Assembly: GCA_051453625.1 (NCBI GenBank)
Contig: JBOZIK010000001.1
Coordinates: forward strand, 282,036,548-282,100,547
DNA from: Welwitschia mirabilis
Taxonomy: Eukaryota; Gnetophyta; Gnetopsida; Welwitschiales
Length of the DNA stretch: 64,000 nt
Reading direction: 5' to 3'
In this document: one piece after another, positions 23,716-35,640 of the stretch
How the letters are laid out: each line of letters opens with the position of its first letter
Numbering within the stretch: the first letter of the stretch is position 1
The notes under the pieces: generated by a model
Databases searched by the model: none
What the model saw: the letters and a program-made list of their open reading frames with translations, nothing else
What the model was told of the DNA's origin: nothing
Position numbers and translations under genes: made by a program

Positions 23716-24862
23716 TGTCGGTGGCCTAAATTGCACTTCAAAAGGAATCAATTATGAAAATGGCATTTAGGCTAGCATAAGGTGATTCAACCAATGAATG
23801 TCATAAAACTTGAGAGCATAAGTTAACATACTAATCAAGCATTTGATCTAAAAAGATAAACCATCATAATCCATAATAGAACTCTTTTTAATCAATTTGT
23901 AATTTATTGTGCAAGAAAAGAAAGAGCAATGCTAATTATCTAAGATGGAATGCAAAGTGCATAAGAAACAGTGAATGCAATCCTATGATAACCATTTGCT
24001 GAGTTGCTGTCACCCAAACTCAACTTATAACCTGTATCCAATCAGAATTAATCTACCAAGACCATTAATCAAACAAATACAAGTTATAAGAGACATAAGA
24101 GAGAATGTATAGAAAGTTGACATTTATTCCAATTCCAAATGTCTTACAAAGCACCTCAGCATGGTAGTGACTCCTCAGTGATAGATGCATAGCCTAGCAC
24201 CAAAAATTAGCTCTCATAAAGCTAAAAATGAATTCTTGAAATTCATTAATGCACTTGCCATGATTCTTTACAAGCTAAAACAAGATGAAATGAGACACAT
24301 AAGAGGATTGTATAGTTGTTCTATGGTCATTAGGATTTTATAAGTCCAGTACAAATAAAAAATAATCATTAAGTGAAAACTAGTCTATAAATGACTTAGT
24401 TAGAAGAAGTTATTAAGATGTTATGTTTACTCTCATCATTGGAATGACAATGAATATAACACTTGTTTGCATCAAATCATAGGTTACTACATCATGATGT
24501 CATTAAAATTTGAATTTAAATGCTAACTATAGAATCATGGGAATGGAATAGGATATGATAGTTAAACTACTTATTGTCATATCAATAGCTCCATTGCATT
24601 TCTAAGCTATGTCATGGCCACTTTCGTGGGGACAACTTATGGAATGATAGCTAATTTATTGAATTTTTGACTTCATCTTCAGTCCAAACTTGACATGTTT
24701 GAAATTCATGCTATTATGACCTGAAATACAATGTCTAAGCTCATAATTAATTCATTCTATTTCTTTGTAATAGACTTCTTAAAAATGACTGAATAAAGCT
24801 CCTATCCCCTACAAAACATCATTAAATACATTATCAAAACATGATAAGTTGGTATTGCAACA
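23716..24862 (-). repeat. LTR of a second Athila-2-type element
   Basis: It starts TGTCGGTGGCCTAAATT and ends TTGGTATTGCAACA (minus start TGTTGCAATACCAACTTAT). This agrees with the LTR start consensus of the group (TGTGGCACTACTAACTTAT at 56010). No primer-binding site lies on the left. On the right are an env-like ORF and UTR of the same group, so it is a 3' LTR of a truncated minus-strand element rather than a solo LTR. The expected polypurine tract is not visible. Confidence 0.7.
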
Positions 24863-24879
24863 ATCATCAAATGAGATTT

Positions 24880-25520
24880 ATGCTTAGATTCCCTTTAGGA
24901 CTATAATATCATATCTACAAAAGATAGTTGATAATAAACATGGATATCCAAAAGTTCATTGAGACATACTTCTTAAATACCTCCAAATGCATAGCCCAAG
25001 GTTCATATCCTCTCCAAAATAAATGGTTTCTAAAATATAAATATGCAATATCATGTGATGGTTATTATGAAAGGAAGAACTAATGTTGTAGATGAGTGTC
25101 CTATGATTTACTCTATAATATGGTGTCAAATAAGTAAGTACCACTTCATGGGAATCTCCTGTAGCATCCTAAGAAATGTTAAAAATAATATAATAGTCCT
25201 ATATAATTTATCTACATCTCCACTTAAAAGAAGAATGTAAGTGACTCTTGCATCACACAAGTCTATGACTTGTCTAATGTGGATTAGTATGATGTGAACA
25301 TCATGACCATCCAATATTAGTTTAATGAACTCTATAACCTCTCCTTTGGCTCTATAGTAGGTTTCTAATCAAATGTACTAATAGAACTCTCTCATCTCAC
25401 AAGTATAAAGGCATTTATTAGCATCCAACAATCATGTAATATGGATATCATGTATGGCATGATCTCAGTTAGGCTCTAATACCTTCATGAAGTTTTTAAA
25501 GTTTCTCCTTGTATTAAGGG
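24880..25520 (-). pseudogene. Env-like accessory ORF remnant
   Basis: Minus-strand frames read LDGHDVHIILIHIRQVIDL in type (25126-25314) and EVVLTYLTPYYRVNHRTLIY (24956-25144). They are homologous in order to the remnant at 1-1100. The position just upstream of a 3' LTR fits the third ORF of env-carrying Athila-group elements. Two overlapping frames show that at least one frameshift separates the halves. Function unknown. Confidence 0.4.
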
Positions 25521-27700
25521 TAGCATGAACTATTTCCTATTAAGTAGAATATTATGTGTCTATAGGTTCTATAAAATGAGAGGTGTTTTCTAGGACCATG
25601 TGTAGGGCTTACATGTAATACATGTAAAATAATCCATTAAAAAGAAATTACTATTAAATCATCATATAAAATTTCATGCAAAAAATATATCAATGAAGTA
25701 TAAAAATATGCTATAAAAGTTAAAATTTTTACCAAAAATATGTCTTATAGAGAAGAATATACTTTTATCCCTAACCAAATGAATCAATTCATCTTAACTG
25801 GATGTAAAAATAGGAAACAAAAATATGAATTATGCATTTTATTAAAAAAATGTCAACAAATATAGAAAAAAATATAACACATGTACTTATATACTTATAA
25901 TTAAGGCTTTAAATCAAAACTCCATAACATTAGAAAGATTCGATATGTAAAACTAGTCATTTTAATTATAATTTTATTTGATTCTGTCATGACATAGTAG
26001 GAAAAAATCAATTATACTAAATTTAAATGATTTTAGCTAAAAATACTCATAACTCATAAAATACATGATGAAATTTGAAGCATTGTTTCAAAACTATAAT
26101 AAGAAGAAAAATGAGACTGTGTTATAAATTAACAACTTGAAAGGATATAAAATGTAATAAATGATCTAAAATAAGATGAAACTAAAATATATAACTTTTT
26201 TAATAAAAATATCTAACAACTAAATCTTTAGTAGTGAAATCTATGAAAAATTAAAGTCTAGATTGGATCTGAACAAAGGTAAGATTTAGGCATATCAAAT
26301 CTAAAGCTTTAAGATAAGAAAGAATGAATAAACATGATGAAAATTGGTGAAAGAAATGGCTATATCCTATTGTCTATTACACTAATTAAGGATGTCATCT
26401 AGATAAAGGCCCTAGGATGACTACCTTAAAAATATAAATTTTAAAAATTTTTAAATTTTTAACTATTATAAGATTGTCTCCCACCAACCTAGTTTTGATG
26501 AAGCAAGTTGAAGACCATTTAATAATCAAGAAAAATGAAATGATAAACTCCTAAAATCTTAAAAATTAACACTCAAACAAAAAGTTAAGTGATTAAGATA
26601 ATTAGCAAAATGAAGAATACAATCATTAGATGATAGGTGATAAGAAGTAAAGACATCATGAGAGCATTAGATAATGAAGTATTATCCATGTTTTAATAGA
26701 TATAAGATTATCATAAAACATTAAATTTAAAATAATGATAAGCAAAATTATAATTATCAAAGGGATCTAAATAATATATCAAGAACAATTAATTGATGAA
26801 TTACAAATTATGAGAGAAACTTAATTAACATGATGCTCATAAGATTTGATAAAAATATAAGGCATAAAAAATTTATTTTTAATGTATAATTTTGGTTAAG
26901 GAATAAAATGATATAGAGGTGAAATAAATAGCCAAGAAGAAATAGTGATGATGGTAAAACTAAGATCAATGGCATGAATAATGCAGTTGCTAAGAATGAT
27001 AAGTGAACTAAGAAACAGTGTTAGTGCAAAAGTTTATTTCAGATAACTAATTAAAATAATATGAAAATAATAACTATAAATTAACAAAAAGTAACATTAA
27101 GAAGATTTATTTCCTCATCCTAAATGCTAACCTTGAAAAATTCATTAGTAAATATAATAAGACTTCTTTATGTTAGAGGTGCATGGTTCATTGCTAAGAA
27201 ACATAGAGCATAATGTGATAAGAATGGTAGCTATAATAACATATAATAATTATTTTTATAAAGCATTAATATAATATTATAACTATAAATTAATACATTC
27301 ATTAGTTGTAACAAAAAAAATAAATTTTCAATTCATCATCTAATGATTAATATGTTTTGAAGTTCTTACAAGTTTATTACTTTAAATTTATAAAAATCAA
27401 CTCAATAGAGCATTGAAAAGCATCATTCATCATGATGAGAAAAGTGAAGCCACTACTAAAAAAAGGAAGAAAACATAGAACAAAGTTGTATAAGTGAAAC
27501 CACTACTAAAAAAAGTAAGAAAACATAGAAAAAAGCTATATTATGTTCAACTAATCCTCTAGCAGAGTTTCCATAGCTGTCACAATACACTACTAAGGGC
27601 CCCTCTCAAGAAGATTTTCCCTAATGCAGTTGTAGTAGTACATCATGGAAATAATAAGAGTTATGTAGATGCATCAATTTTTCTCTCAAGTTCAATAATT
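25521..27700 (-). other. 3' UTR of the truncated Athila-2-type element
   Basis: Very AT-rich and non-coding. 27545-27660 (CCTCTAGCAGAGTTTCCATAG and beyond) matches the conserved post-pol module at 5709-5830 and 13346-13440. Parts near 27115 and 27420 resemble 5340 and 5490. Pol is missing to the right, so the element is cut at about 27700. Confidence 0.45.
27447..27545. repeat. 50-bp direct duplication
   Basis: GAAGCCACTACTAAAAAAAG at 27447 and GAAACCACTACTAAAAAAAG at 27497 start two near-identical 50-bp units. A simple local tandem duplication. Confidence 0.75.
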
Positions 27701-28045
27701 AATTTTATTAAATAAATTAGTGTAAAATTTTCATTAAATATTTATTAAATTAAATAAAAAGGTTTTAATAGTAATATGAAATGTGATTTAGGAATAGTAA
27801 AGTTTAAGAATACTAATAACCTTGTTTAATGTGTCAAATACATAATAAATGAAAAGAAAAATAATTTATCTTAGCTTTATTAAATATAGTTAAAAAATGA
27901 ATCTTATGGATTCATTAACATCAAACATGAGATCTTGATACAATGGGCCCACTAGGTCATATTTTCTTTGAGGTCTAGTTTGTAGAACCATCAATGAACT
28001 AGCCTATTTTATCAAGGATTCAATATGCACCTATGCAGATCCCAT
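27701..28045 (-). repeat. Chromovirus 3' end, left of the insertion
   Basis: 27830-28045 aligns with 50940-51180 in the same orientation (for example TTTATTAAATATAGTTAAAAAATG against TTATTAGATATAGTCAAAAAATG, then GATCTTGATACAATGGGCCC against GGTCTTGGTATAGTAGCTTG). In the 50.9-51.3-kb copy the following bases match 35113-35240, showing that 28046-35112 was inserted here. It is probably LTR or end sequence of the chromovirus at 35113-39890. Confidence 0.55.
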
Positions 28046-29100
28046 TGATGCATTACCAATTTGTATATATTTGATGGAGTTTTATGAGCTATTTTGTAAG
28101 ACATTTATACAGGTTTAGGATTTTGGAGAATTGTTAAAAGATCTTAAACATGTGTAATTCTTTGCATAATTTGAGGAATTTAAGACACATTCTGATACAC
28201 ATGACTTTGAAATAATATTCCTAATAGAAAAGGCTAGCTTCTCACTATAATGAACAAAAAAGACTATCATTCCCTCTGTCATTCCCATGATAGGCAAAAC
28301 GATGACACTACACATACTCTATTTGAATGCTGACATGGACTGTTGAGACACTACTGAGTCATCTTATATAGGAAGTTGTCATTCCCTATATCATCTAGAC
28401 GACAACCAGGAAAACAATGTAATTGACTTTGATAGCTGATGTTTATACATTTTGTTCCTTTCTTTTCTATAAATGAGCATGTTTTGTAGTAATTTTTGTA
28501 TGTCAGTTTTGCTTTATAACCCTATACATAAGATCCCTCTTTAACTCTCCTATCTATCTTCAATGCACTAAAAATTGTTGTGGTAGGAGATCAAATAGCA
28601 GAAGACTCATCTCAAGAGTTGCAAAAAGACATTTCCTTGTTGGAGGGCTGTGTATCCTCCATTGAGACCCAGCTATTTTGTAACCTAAATGCTAGTTTTT
28701 TTAAATATAAAACTCTATTTTCATTTATGTATATTGTCAGATGTCCCTTATGGTTTATGTTTTCCTTGATCTAGTGATAATTTCATTGACAATATAAATC
28801 TTAAGGGTAGCCTTTATAAGGATAAAAGAAAGTAGTTTAGCTTTATTTTGCATTGCTTTATATTTATTTACATTTGTATTTGCATTGCATCTTTACTTTT
28901 TACATTATTAGTCAATTTCAGTTACTTTATTCTTTGTGAAAATCAATCCTCAAATATCATCTCATAGTCTTCCATGCAATATGACATTGAGGTTCACTCC
29001 CAACTATACTGTTTTGTAAGATATCTATTTTATTTGTAAATAATAGGATCTTCTTGAACATAATTATTTACATAAATACACACTATAACATCTTGGTCAT
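28046..29100 (+). repeat. 5' LTR of plus-strand Athila derivative
   Basis: It begins TGATGCATTACCAATTTGTAT and ends ACACTATAACA, and aligns along its length with 34054-35112. Shared blocks include the CTATCATTCCC and GATGACACTACA dyad near 28264-28310, TTCTATAAATGAGCA near 28468 (TATA-like), and AGAGTTGCAAAAAGA near 28614. The left end could be either of two TG dinucleotides (28046 or 28049). Confidence 0.82.
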
Positions 29101-29124
29101 TTCCAGGAAAGGCTACCAAGGAGT
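29101..29124 (+). other. Primer-binding site, plus-strand Athila derivative
   Basis: TCTTGGTCATTTCCAGGAAA directly after the LTR is a decayed, shortened form of the TTGGTGTCATTGCCGGGGA-type site. Confidence 0.6.
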
Positions 29125-29689
29125 ACAAGGGTTACTGTCATTTGAATGAGTACATCGTATTTCCATTTATTTATTTATCCATAATGACATTGTATTTTAA
29201 TTGGAATCATAGGTTTTGTTTTTTGTTTCTAGTTTCTCAATTTTAGTTTTAGTAGTAAAATAATTGTTGCTTCTTTTGTTGTTCCACAATAGATAGAACG
29301 ATAGTCTATGATTTCAGTTTTTGTTTTCATATTTTGGTTTTTGGTTAACATAGTAATAATTAGCACCTATTATTTTCTTTACCATATAGATCATTAGGAG
29401 AATGATATTTTATGTGCTTTTTCAACTCTGAGTTTTTGTTCTACTTCTATTTTCTACTTTCTGTGTGTATTATCCCTTATTTCATTTCTAAGACAGTTAA
29501 GATGGTAATATATTTTTTTAATTTTTTTCTATTATTATCTATTTGTAGGATGTTGTGATATAATCAATATAGAAAAGAAATATTAGAGAGAAAGGTTGTT
29601 AATAGAAAAAAACATTAGAAAAGGACTAGTGGACATTGAGAATAAATTCAAAAAGTAATCTCCAGGTTCATACAATCTTCTTTCTAAAG

Positions 29690-29713
<24 letters not shown>
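29690..29713. repeat. Poly-T tract (24 T)
   Basis: An uninterrupted run of 24 T in the leader of the plus-strand Athila derivative. Such runs vary in length and are prone to assembly error. Confidence 0.9.
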
Positions 29714-29720
<7 letters not shown>

Positions 29721-29859
29721 AACTCTATTCTAAAAAATCTTATAGAAAATAATCAATTCACAATTCAAGTGTGGTCTAAAAGTAAAATCAAGTTGAAGGA
29801 TTTTCAACCCCTAGTCCTAATGCAAACCTTACCCTGAGGGAAATACTAAGAAATAGAAA

Positions 29860-30700
29860 ATGAGAGATTCAAACTCTTTTTGATCTATCCTCAGGAAACG
29901 ATGTTAAGCTAAAAAACATAATGCCTATCTAACCTTTATTGGTGAATATGATGAGGATTTTCTCCAACACATTATAGACATAGAACAATTAATTCTTACT
30001 TTGGAAAATGAAAAGAAAAATGTTAGTGATAGAATATACATGATAATAATTCCCAGGACATTAGAAGAAAAAGATAAAAATTGGCTAAAAACTATATCTT
30101 ACAAAAGTCTAAAATGTTGGAATCAAGTCTAATAAATCTTTATAAAAAGAATCATGACTGAAGAAATATTATAAAAAGGAAAAAGAAAACAAACTTTTAA
30201 CAGCAACCAAATAAGGATTATGCTTTCACATATAAATAGTTCTTCATAGCAACCCATTCTAATCTAGTAGATACTTTCTCATAAGAAGAACTCGTTAACT
30301 ACTTTTATAGTGAGCTAAACCACCACATAAAACAACTTATATATTTCTTTTATGGTGGAAATCTCATGAGCCTTATGTTAGAAAACACTTGGAAAATAGT
30401 AGAGGAACTTATGATTGTATGTCAAACTTGGTCAATATCAAAGGAAAACCACACTACAAGGCAACTCATCCAAGATTTAAAAGAGATTAAAGAAGAAAAA
30501 TAAGTGGAATACAAACCTATAAATCTAATTAGAAATTTTACGAAAACTCTGGAGAAATATACTAAAATGATTTTAGATGTCAAATCAGTGACTGAGAAAA
30601 ATGTTATGCCAACATGTGACTTATGTAAGGACTATTATCACATTACCAAGGATTGTACATTATTATGAATGTACAAAAAGAAAGTACATGAAGAAGTTCA
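29860..30700 (+). pseudogene. Gag with CCHC zinc knuckle, plus-strand Athila derivative
   Basis: The plus strand reads FIGEYDEDFLQHIIDIEQLI and KKNVSDRIYMIIIPRTLEE at 29930-30075, in register with gag of Athila-1. At 30618-30657 a canonical nucleic-acid-binding knuckle is intact: CDLCKDYYHITKDC (C-x2-C-x4-H-x4-C). Gag is thus better preserved than in the other copies, although stops and frame changes occur in between. The long poly-T tract lies in the leader before it. Confidence 0.75.
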
Positions 30701-31439
30701 CACTTTCAATCAAACATTTTCAAACTTCAAAAATCAAAATCAAGCACAACCTAGGTTGAATACACGTCTTGAAAACAACCTTCAACCTTTTAAAAATTGA
30801 TTCAAAAATTCAAATTTTCAACCAAGTCCATTAAATTTCCAAAATCAAGATGATTCTCTTCAAAACTCTATTGTTAATCATACAAAATTATAAGAGAAAC
30901 AAAATGCCAACATTAAAAAATTAGTAAATGTCCTTCAACAAACCATGTTGGCAAATCAAAGATCATAAGGATCATTTGCAACACAACTTCTTTCAAATTC
31001 TAATAAAGTAAGAAGAGACTGTAAGGTTATAACATAAAGTGATCAAGAAGTAAATCCTCCTTCTTATGAAGATTAGACTCCAAAAATGACATTAAAAATG
31101 ATAAGAAATAAGGGGAAATTAAAATTTTAGAAGATTATAACTTCCCTTCTTTTGGTAAAAATTAAAAAAAAAGTTATTCACTAAAGCAGCTAGCTATCCC
31201 TTAGCTTGATAGGATTAACAATAATCCCACTTTAATGACCATCTTAAATCCTTGATGAAAAATGTGAGAACAAACTTATCCTTTGAGAAACTTTTATAAT
31301 AAAATCTGAGGTACCCAAATCTATGAAAATATTTAACAAGAAGAAAAATAAAAAGAGTCATTCTTATCTAATTCTTTTTAGCTCAATACCTAACAAATTT
31401 AGTATTACAAAAATCTCCAAAATTTAAAGATCCAATGGT

Positions 31440-31870
31440 AAAAATGGTAAATGTTACATTAGAGGAAAATTATGAGAGATTTAATAGACATTAGAGTGAG
31501 TGTTAATATGGTGCTACTACATATTTGTAAGAGACTTGGTTTAGAAGGTATAATAGAGCCTACTTAGATTCTATTAGAGTTAGTGAACACTTTAGTTAAG
31601 AAATCCTTAGGGGTTATTAAATATTTAGTAATCCAAATTAAAGAGCCCTACTACCCAATAGATGTAGTTATCATAGAAGTTAAATACAATGAAGGATACC
31701 CATTACTTCTAGGATGAGCCTTCTATGTAACAGCCCAATGCATTATTAATACCAGAACTAAAATGATGAAGTGTCATCTAGGAAATAAAACATGTACAAT
31801 TAGAGCTTTTGATATAGCTAAAAGAGATCTAGGTAATGAAGAAGACATAGAAGATAAAATCAAATAAATC
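31440..31870 (+). pseudogene. Aspartic protease, plus-strand Athila derivative
   Basis: A plus-strand frame with only two in-frame stops reads DIRVSVNMVLLHICKRLGLE, then LELVNTLVKKSLGVIKYLVI, YYPIDVVIIEVKYNEGYPLL and the LG-AFYVTAQCIINT block. This is the complete retropepsin order of Athila elements (DLGASVN, LADRS, FPVDFVVLDV, PIILGRPFLATA). The catalytic Asp is kept and the Gly-Ala after it has become Arg-Val. It is the best preserved protease in the window. Confidence 0.75.
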
Positions 31871-32084
31871 TTATTCCTTCAACATCATTCCCTTAAAAAA
31901 AGAAAGCTGACATTACATGAGCCTATACTTTATGATGATTAAATTAAGATTACAAACTTAAGAAGTGATTGATATATCCATAAATAAGCATTTTTTTAAA
32001 TAAAAATGAAAAATAAATAAAACCCTTAGATGGGAATGAAATCTAACTTTTAAATAAAAACTCACACCTTGAGGGAGATTCTCC

Positions 32085-32220
32085 ATCACATGAGCTAGAA
32101 ATTAAAAATAATAATTTGAGTCTAGATCTGAAAAATCTTTCTAGTGAACTTGAACATATTTTTCTTTATGGTGATCAAAATAAAACTCTTATAATTAATG
32201 AAAATATTTTATAAGAGTTA
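32085..32220 (+). pseudogene. Pre-RT stub, plus-strand Athila derivative
   Basis: The plus strand reads LDLKNLSSELEHIFLYGDQN and KTLIINENIL, homologous to LKELLKDLKYIFLFKNPNKP at 8877-9059 in Athila-1. After this point no RT, RNase H or integrase follows. Sequence matching the post-pol UTR starts at about 32600. Confidence 0.7.
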
Positions 32221-32599
32221 ATATTAATATCCCCTTTTACTTTCAAAATTTATGCTTTCATGTGGTTTTAGAGAGTTTTATTTGTTATCCCTCTCTTACT
32301 CCAATTGATTCTACTAAAAAAATAATTGTATACCTTTTATGTTTTATTAATTGGTTAACATTTTATTTGGGTCTTATTTCTCTAAACAATTGTAGTATCT
32401 TAAGACCATCTGAACAAATCCTTCCCTTTTTCTTCCATTTTAATAAAAGTGTTAAGATTTGGATAAAATTTATTTTTAGCTTGCTTTTTATTATTTTCTT
32501 TTTGCTCTTTTATCTTTGATTTTGGTTTCTAATAATAATTTGAATTTTATTTAGATCCTTACCTTTTTAAGAAAGTACATTCTAATGGCTATGTTGAGA

Positions 32600-34053
32600 T
32601 ATTTTACTTAACCACTTAAAAAATTTAGAAAGTAATGGGAAAAGTTTGGGAATACATGAGTAAATATCTAAATTTTATCTTAGCTTGATTCTTTATAAGT
32701 CATTATGAAATTACTTGATCATCTTTTAAACATAACTTATGCATTTATTTCCATAACTAGTCTTTAACTTGGACATTTTATAATGGTAAGATTTAATTCA
32801 CCTAATCTTAAGACATTCACATGTCTATGAAATTCAATTTGAAGGAAGATGCTTTATTTTTGACATTTTTCTCAATGGTGAAAAGGTATTAGATGGTTTA
32901 AGAGTGTTCTTTTCTATATTCATTTTATAACTTCACCTTTGTATTTTGGAGTGTTTGCTCATGTGGAATGTTTTCTGTTATGCAAAAGAAAAAGCATGAA
33001 ATAAGACCATGATGTCCTACCATAAGTATAGTGGAATAATTTTTTCTAATAGAAGCCTTCAGTCATGTAATATGGTAGCTATGGGAACTCCATTATTTAT
33101 AGATAATAAATAATAATAAAAAATTAAAGTCTATGGGATTAATGGTGTTCCTAGTATCATCAGAGACATTGCTTATATCCTAGACTCTTAGTCTTTCCAA
33201 ATGATCATTTCATTTCTCAGGATTTAGATGTTTGTTTTGAGATGTTAGCTAGTGAGTTTATTTTTGAAAAACTCTTTAGTCTTATCATTTATTGTTTAAA
33301 GAATTTGATTTTTAGCATCATCATAACCACTACCTCACTGAATGGAATTTATATATTTATATATATAAAGAGACACACATCAAGTCAGGCATTTTCAAAT
33401 CAAGTGATATTATGATTTCTTCCACAAGAGTTTGGTAGGTTAAAATTTTAGATAGGTAGGCTATGTTCTTTATGTTATCTTATGTAAATTTTTTTCATTT
33501 ATTATTTATTTAGTTGTTTCAAAGTCATTTACATATTTTCTTATCATTTTTGGACCTTAACATTTAATATTTTCTTTGCCTAATTTTTAATAAATAGTTA
33601 ATTTCTTACTTAAATGAATTTGTGATTTTTTTTTTTTACTTGTTATAATATTTCATACATCTATATTTTTCAAATTTGACATTTTACTTACCTTTGCACT
33701 TAATTTAGAAAGTTCTCCCAATTCACACACATTCATCATCTGTCTTCTCAATCTTTTCTGATTTCTTTGCCAATATAGGATGTATTGTTTTTCTAGGGAA
33801 ATGTTGGGGATGGGATAAGATCCATTTCATGGCTTATTTTTATAAAATTTTCAAGTTATTTTAAGGCTTTCATAAGATATAATTTTAAAATTTTTGCTAC
33901 AAACACATTATGCATAACATATTAATTTACTATGTGATGTGTTTTATGAGCCTATTTTATAATTTCTAGATTGATTTTTTCTAAAATTGGCTTGCAGTTA
34001 TGGTTTTTTGCCTAGTTTTTATTAGGGATTGATAAAATGTAAGTGAGGGACTA
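32600..34053 (+). other. 3' UTR and polypurine tract, plus-strand Athila derivative
   Basis: 32780-32970 matches the complement of 5890-6060 (TTCACCTAATCTTAAGACATT and GAAGGAAGATGCTTT), and 33010-33200 matches the complement of 5560-5800 (GATGTCCTACCATAAG, TCCTAGTATCATCAGAGACA). This proves that the region is post-pol. A polypurine tract (AAGTGAGGGACTA) ends at 34053. No gene is seen. Confidence 0.65.
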
Positions 34054-35112
34054 TGATGTGATATCAATTTATATGTATTTCATGGAGTTTTAAGAGATAA
34101 TTTGCAAGACATTTATATAGGTTTAGATGTAAGTCTAACAATTTTGGAGAATTGATGGAAGATCTTAGACATGTGCAATTCATGATAAAATTTAAGGCAT
34201 TTCAGGTACATTTTGATACACATGGCTTTAAAGGAAGATTACTAATGGAAAAGTCTAGCTTCTTCTCATTGCAATGAATAAATAATACCATCATCACCTC
34301 TATCATCCCCACAATAGAAAGGATGATGACACTACATATATTTCCTTTGAATGCTAATGTGGACTACTGAAAAACTATAGAGTAATCTTTTATAAGGAGT
34401 TTTTGTCCCTTATATTATCTAGATGACAGCTAGGATGACATTATAACTAATTTTAATAGTAAATCTTTATATGTTTTCTTCATTTCTTTTCTATAAATGA
34501 GCACATTTTGCAATTCCTTTTGTGTGTTGGTCTTGCTTTATAATCCTATAAATAAGGCCCTCCCTTCAACTCTTTTCTTTATTTTTAATGTAATAGAAAT
34601 TCTCATAAAATGAGATTAAAGGGTAGAAGATCCATCTTGAGAGTTGCAAAAAGATGTTCCCTTGGTAGAGGTTTGTGCATCCTCCATTATGTTTTGGCTA
34701 TTTTATAACCTATATGCTAGTTCATTTTTAATATAAAACTCTATTTTTGTTTATGCATATTCATTTATCAGATGTTTCTTATGGTTTATGTTATCCTTAA
34801 TTTGGTAATAATTTCATTAATGATATAGATCTTAAGGGTAACCTTTATCAAGGCTAAAAGAAAGTAGTTTATCTTCATTTTACATTTCATTTGTATTGCA
34901 TCTTTAATTTCTACATTTTTATTCAATTTCAATTACTTTATTCTTTGAAAAAATCAATCCTAAAATCTCATCTCATAGTCTTCAATAGGATATGACATGC
35001 AAGGTCACTTTCAACTATATTACTATTTGTGTTATGCAAGATATATAATTTACTTGTAAATGATAAGATCTTCTTGAGCATAATCATTTACACAAATATG
35101 CACTGTAATACA
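34054..35112 (+). repeat. 3' LTR of plus-strand Athila derivative
   Basis: Partner of 28046-29100; starts TGATGTGATATCAATTTATAT and ends GCACTGTAATACA. Same dyad motif near 34280-34330 and TTCTATAAATGAGCA near 34488. The following base pairs (ATCAA) adjoin chromovirus sequence that matches 51190 onwards. Confidence 0.82.
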
Positions 35113-35640
35113 ATCAATTTCCTTCACTCTTCTAAGTACCCCCTTTTAATAAAACAAATCATTGTATCCTTTTATAGTAGTTTTCTATAAGGGTCATACC
35201 TCTTGAACAATGATTTCATCCTTAACTAAACTCTTAACTATTTAATTGAAGTTGATAACAATTCATTTAAAATAATTGGAAATGCTATAGACTCCCCTCC
35301 TTAATATTGCTATTCATTCTCAAACTATTATTCATTCATGGGGACATCCACTTCTTAAGAATATTAGGTTTAGAGTCCTTATCCTCATCATGTTCTTCAA
35401 CATTAATCAGTATAATTTAATTCTTATCATTATGTTCAAATAATTCTAGATAAATCTACTTCATAAAATCTTCATTTTTCACCTATGTTATTCCCAGTGA
35501 GACCACTTAACTAAGACTTCTTTTATCATTTCTACTCTTGATTTATTTTCTTTATGTTCTTTAATGTTAATTGATTTTATCATAAAAGTGAGGTTAAATT
35601 TTGTTGAAGTTATTTTTAATTAATAATATCATCATCAAAC
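35113..35640 (-). other. Chromovirus 3' terminal region
   Basis: 35150-35240 (ATCCTTTTATAGTAGTTTTCT, GGGTCATACC) matches 51225-51290. It is probably the end of pol and the 3' UTR of the chromovirus. I could not read a chromodomain with confidence. Confidence 0.4.

Noticed and set aside
32262-32519. 85-codon hydrophobic plus-strand frame in the pol deletion zone
   Set aside because: T-rich low-complexity translation; no RT, RNase H or integrase motif and no matching frame in relatives.
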